Part shown: positions 63,696 to 64,000 of the stretch, one piece after another
How the letters are laid out: the number at the start of each line of letters is the position of its first letter
Position numbering within the stretch: the stretch's first letter is position 1
DNA from: Balneola sp.
GTDB taxonomy: Bacteria; Bacteroidota; Rhodothermia; Balneolales; Balneolaceae
Assembly (NCBI GenBank): GCA_002694685.1
Contig: NZMW01000004.1
Location: 554,632-618,631, forward strand
Reading direction: 5' to 3'
DNA length: 64,000 bases
Notes under the pieces: model-generated
What the model was told of the DNA's origin: nothing
Database searches by the model: none
The model's input: only the letters and a program-made list of their open reading frames with translations
Made by a program: the position numbers and the translations under genes

Positions 63696-64000
63696 ATGTC
63701 GAATCGATATTCAAGGAAAGATTTTTTTAAAAAGACAGGTTCGCTTATTGCCGGTGCTTCTCTGGTTGCCGGCTTTCCAAATATTATTATTCCACGAAAA
63801 AAGGACAAGCTAGGCGTGGCTTTAGTTGGTTTAGGGAGTTATGCTTCCGGATTATTAGCACCGGGCTTGCAGATGACACAGCACTGCGAGCTTAAAGGAA
63901 TTGTTACTGGATCCCCGCATAAAATTCCACGCTGGCAAGAGCGCTACGGTATAGCAGATGGCAATGTTTATAACTATCAAAACATGCATGAAGTGGCAAA
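63696..64000 (+). CDS. Gfo/Idh/MocA-family oxidoreductase with Tat-like signal (3' partial)
   Basis: The first 101 residues are visible; the gene runs past the window. The N-terminus SNRYSRKDFFKKTG with a following hydrophobic stretch (SLIAGASLVAG) is a twin-arginine-like export signal with Arg-Lys in place of Arg-Arg. The NAD-binding Rossmann start then reads LGVALVGLGSYASGLLAPGL. Many Bacteroidota Gfo/Idh proteins carry such a Tat signal and act on sugars. The substrate cannot be told from this part. Confidence 0.85.
   Translation, partial: MSNRYSRKDFFKKTGSLIAGASLVAGFPNIIIPRKKDKLGVALVGLGSYASGLLAPGLQMTQHCELKGIVTGSPHKIPRWQERYGIADGNVYNYQNMHEVA

Noticed and set aside
1-64000. tRNA, rRNA, CRISPR arrays or intact insertion sequences
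   Set aside because: No cloverleaf-like segments with the GTTCRA motif, no regularly spaced direct repeats and no transposase frames were seen on reading both strands.

Overview
The window looks like a chromosomal segment of a member of the Balneolota/Rhodothermia-Bacteroidota lineage (Balneola or Gracilimonas type). The evidence is moderately AT-rich DNA, almost no Shine-Dalgarno sites, several TAnnTTTG-like promoter boxes, a short GTG-initiated RpoD of the Bacteroidota kind, many lipoproteins with a lipobox, a TonB-dependent receptor with an N-terminal carboxypeptidase-regulatory-like domain, M28 and S10 peptidases, and a sensor kinase with a two-component-propeller domain. I found no tRNA, rRNA, CRISPR array or intact insertion sequence. 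The first gene (GAF protein) and the last gene (Gfo/Idh/MocA oxidoreductase) are cut by the window edges.

Layout: 1-3.5 kb holds a GAF protein, deoB and rpoD. 3.5-7.1 kb holds a propeller-type histidine kinase and its NarL-type regulator. 7.1-12.6 kb holds a duplicated two-gene cassette, lipoprotein plus outer-membrane barrel, present twice in tandem. 12.6-18.6 kb holds corA, an OmpA-like lipoprotein, and an ABC exporter pair divergent from a TesA-like esterase. 18.7-22.0 kb holds a PIG-L deacetylase, a hairpin-rich spacer and a compact minus-strand operon (SIMPL protein, membrane protein, SGNH hydrolase). 22.2-26.8 kb holds a TonB-dependent receptor and an SGNH lipoprotein. 26.9-29.5 kb holds grpE-dnaJ, a YbjQ-like protein and an RRM protein. 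29.6-38 kb holds an orphan lipoprotein, purK-purE, prfA, a GH10-like lipoprotein with a CBM9-like lipoprotein, and pckA. 38-41.3 kb holds a TPR serine/threonine kinase downstream of an ECF sigma factor. 41.6-43.5 kb holds aguB-aguA for putrescine synthesis. 43.5-50 kb holds an M28 peptidase, a hybrid histidine kinase, a fatty-acid desaturase, a saccharopine-dehydrogenase-like reductase and a cold-shock gene. 50.3-51.9 kb holds an S10 carboxypeptidase. 52-58.7 kb holds an AraC regulator divergent from an apparent operon of exported proteins (CMD-domain protein, SMP-30-like propeller, sorbosone-dehydrogenase/cytochrome c fusion, two NTF2-like proteins, cupin, broken AhpD-like gene). 58.7-64 kb holds a DUF1353 protein, a second cold-shock gene, an S1/P1 nuclease, a VOC protein, a PAS/GAF HisKA_2 kinase and the start of the oxidoreductase.

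The two least explained systems are both envelope-associated. One is the duplicated cassette at 7.1-12.6 kb. Its lipoproteins carry an aromatic Tyr/Gly/Trp-rich middle and an Arg/Ser-rich tail ending in RSRGGN, and each is paired with a barrel-like protein downstream of a two-component system. The other is the AraC-linked exported oxidation cluster at 52-58.7 kb. Smaller regulatory observations include a 30-bp block conserved upstream of both cold-shock genes, an orphan terminator before aguB, a GC-rich repeat-like insert between purK and purE, and repeated inverted motifs at 19.7-20.0 kb.
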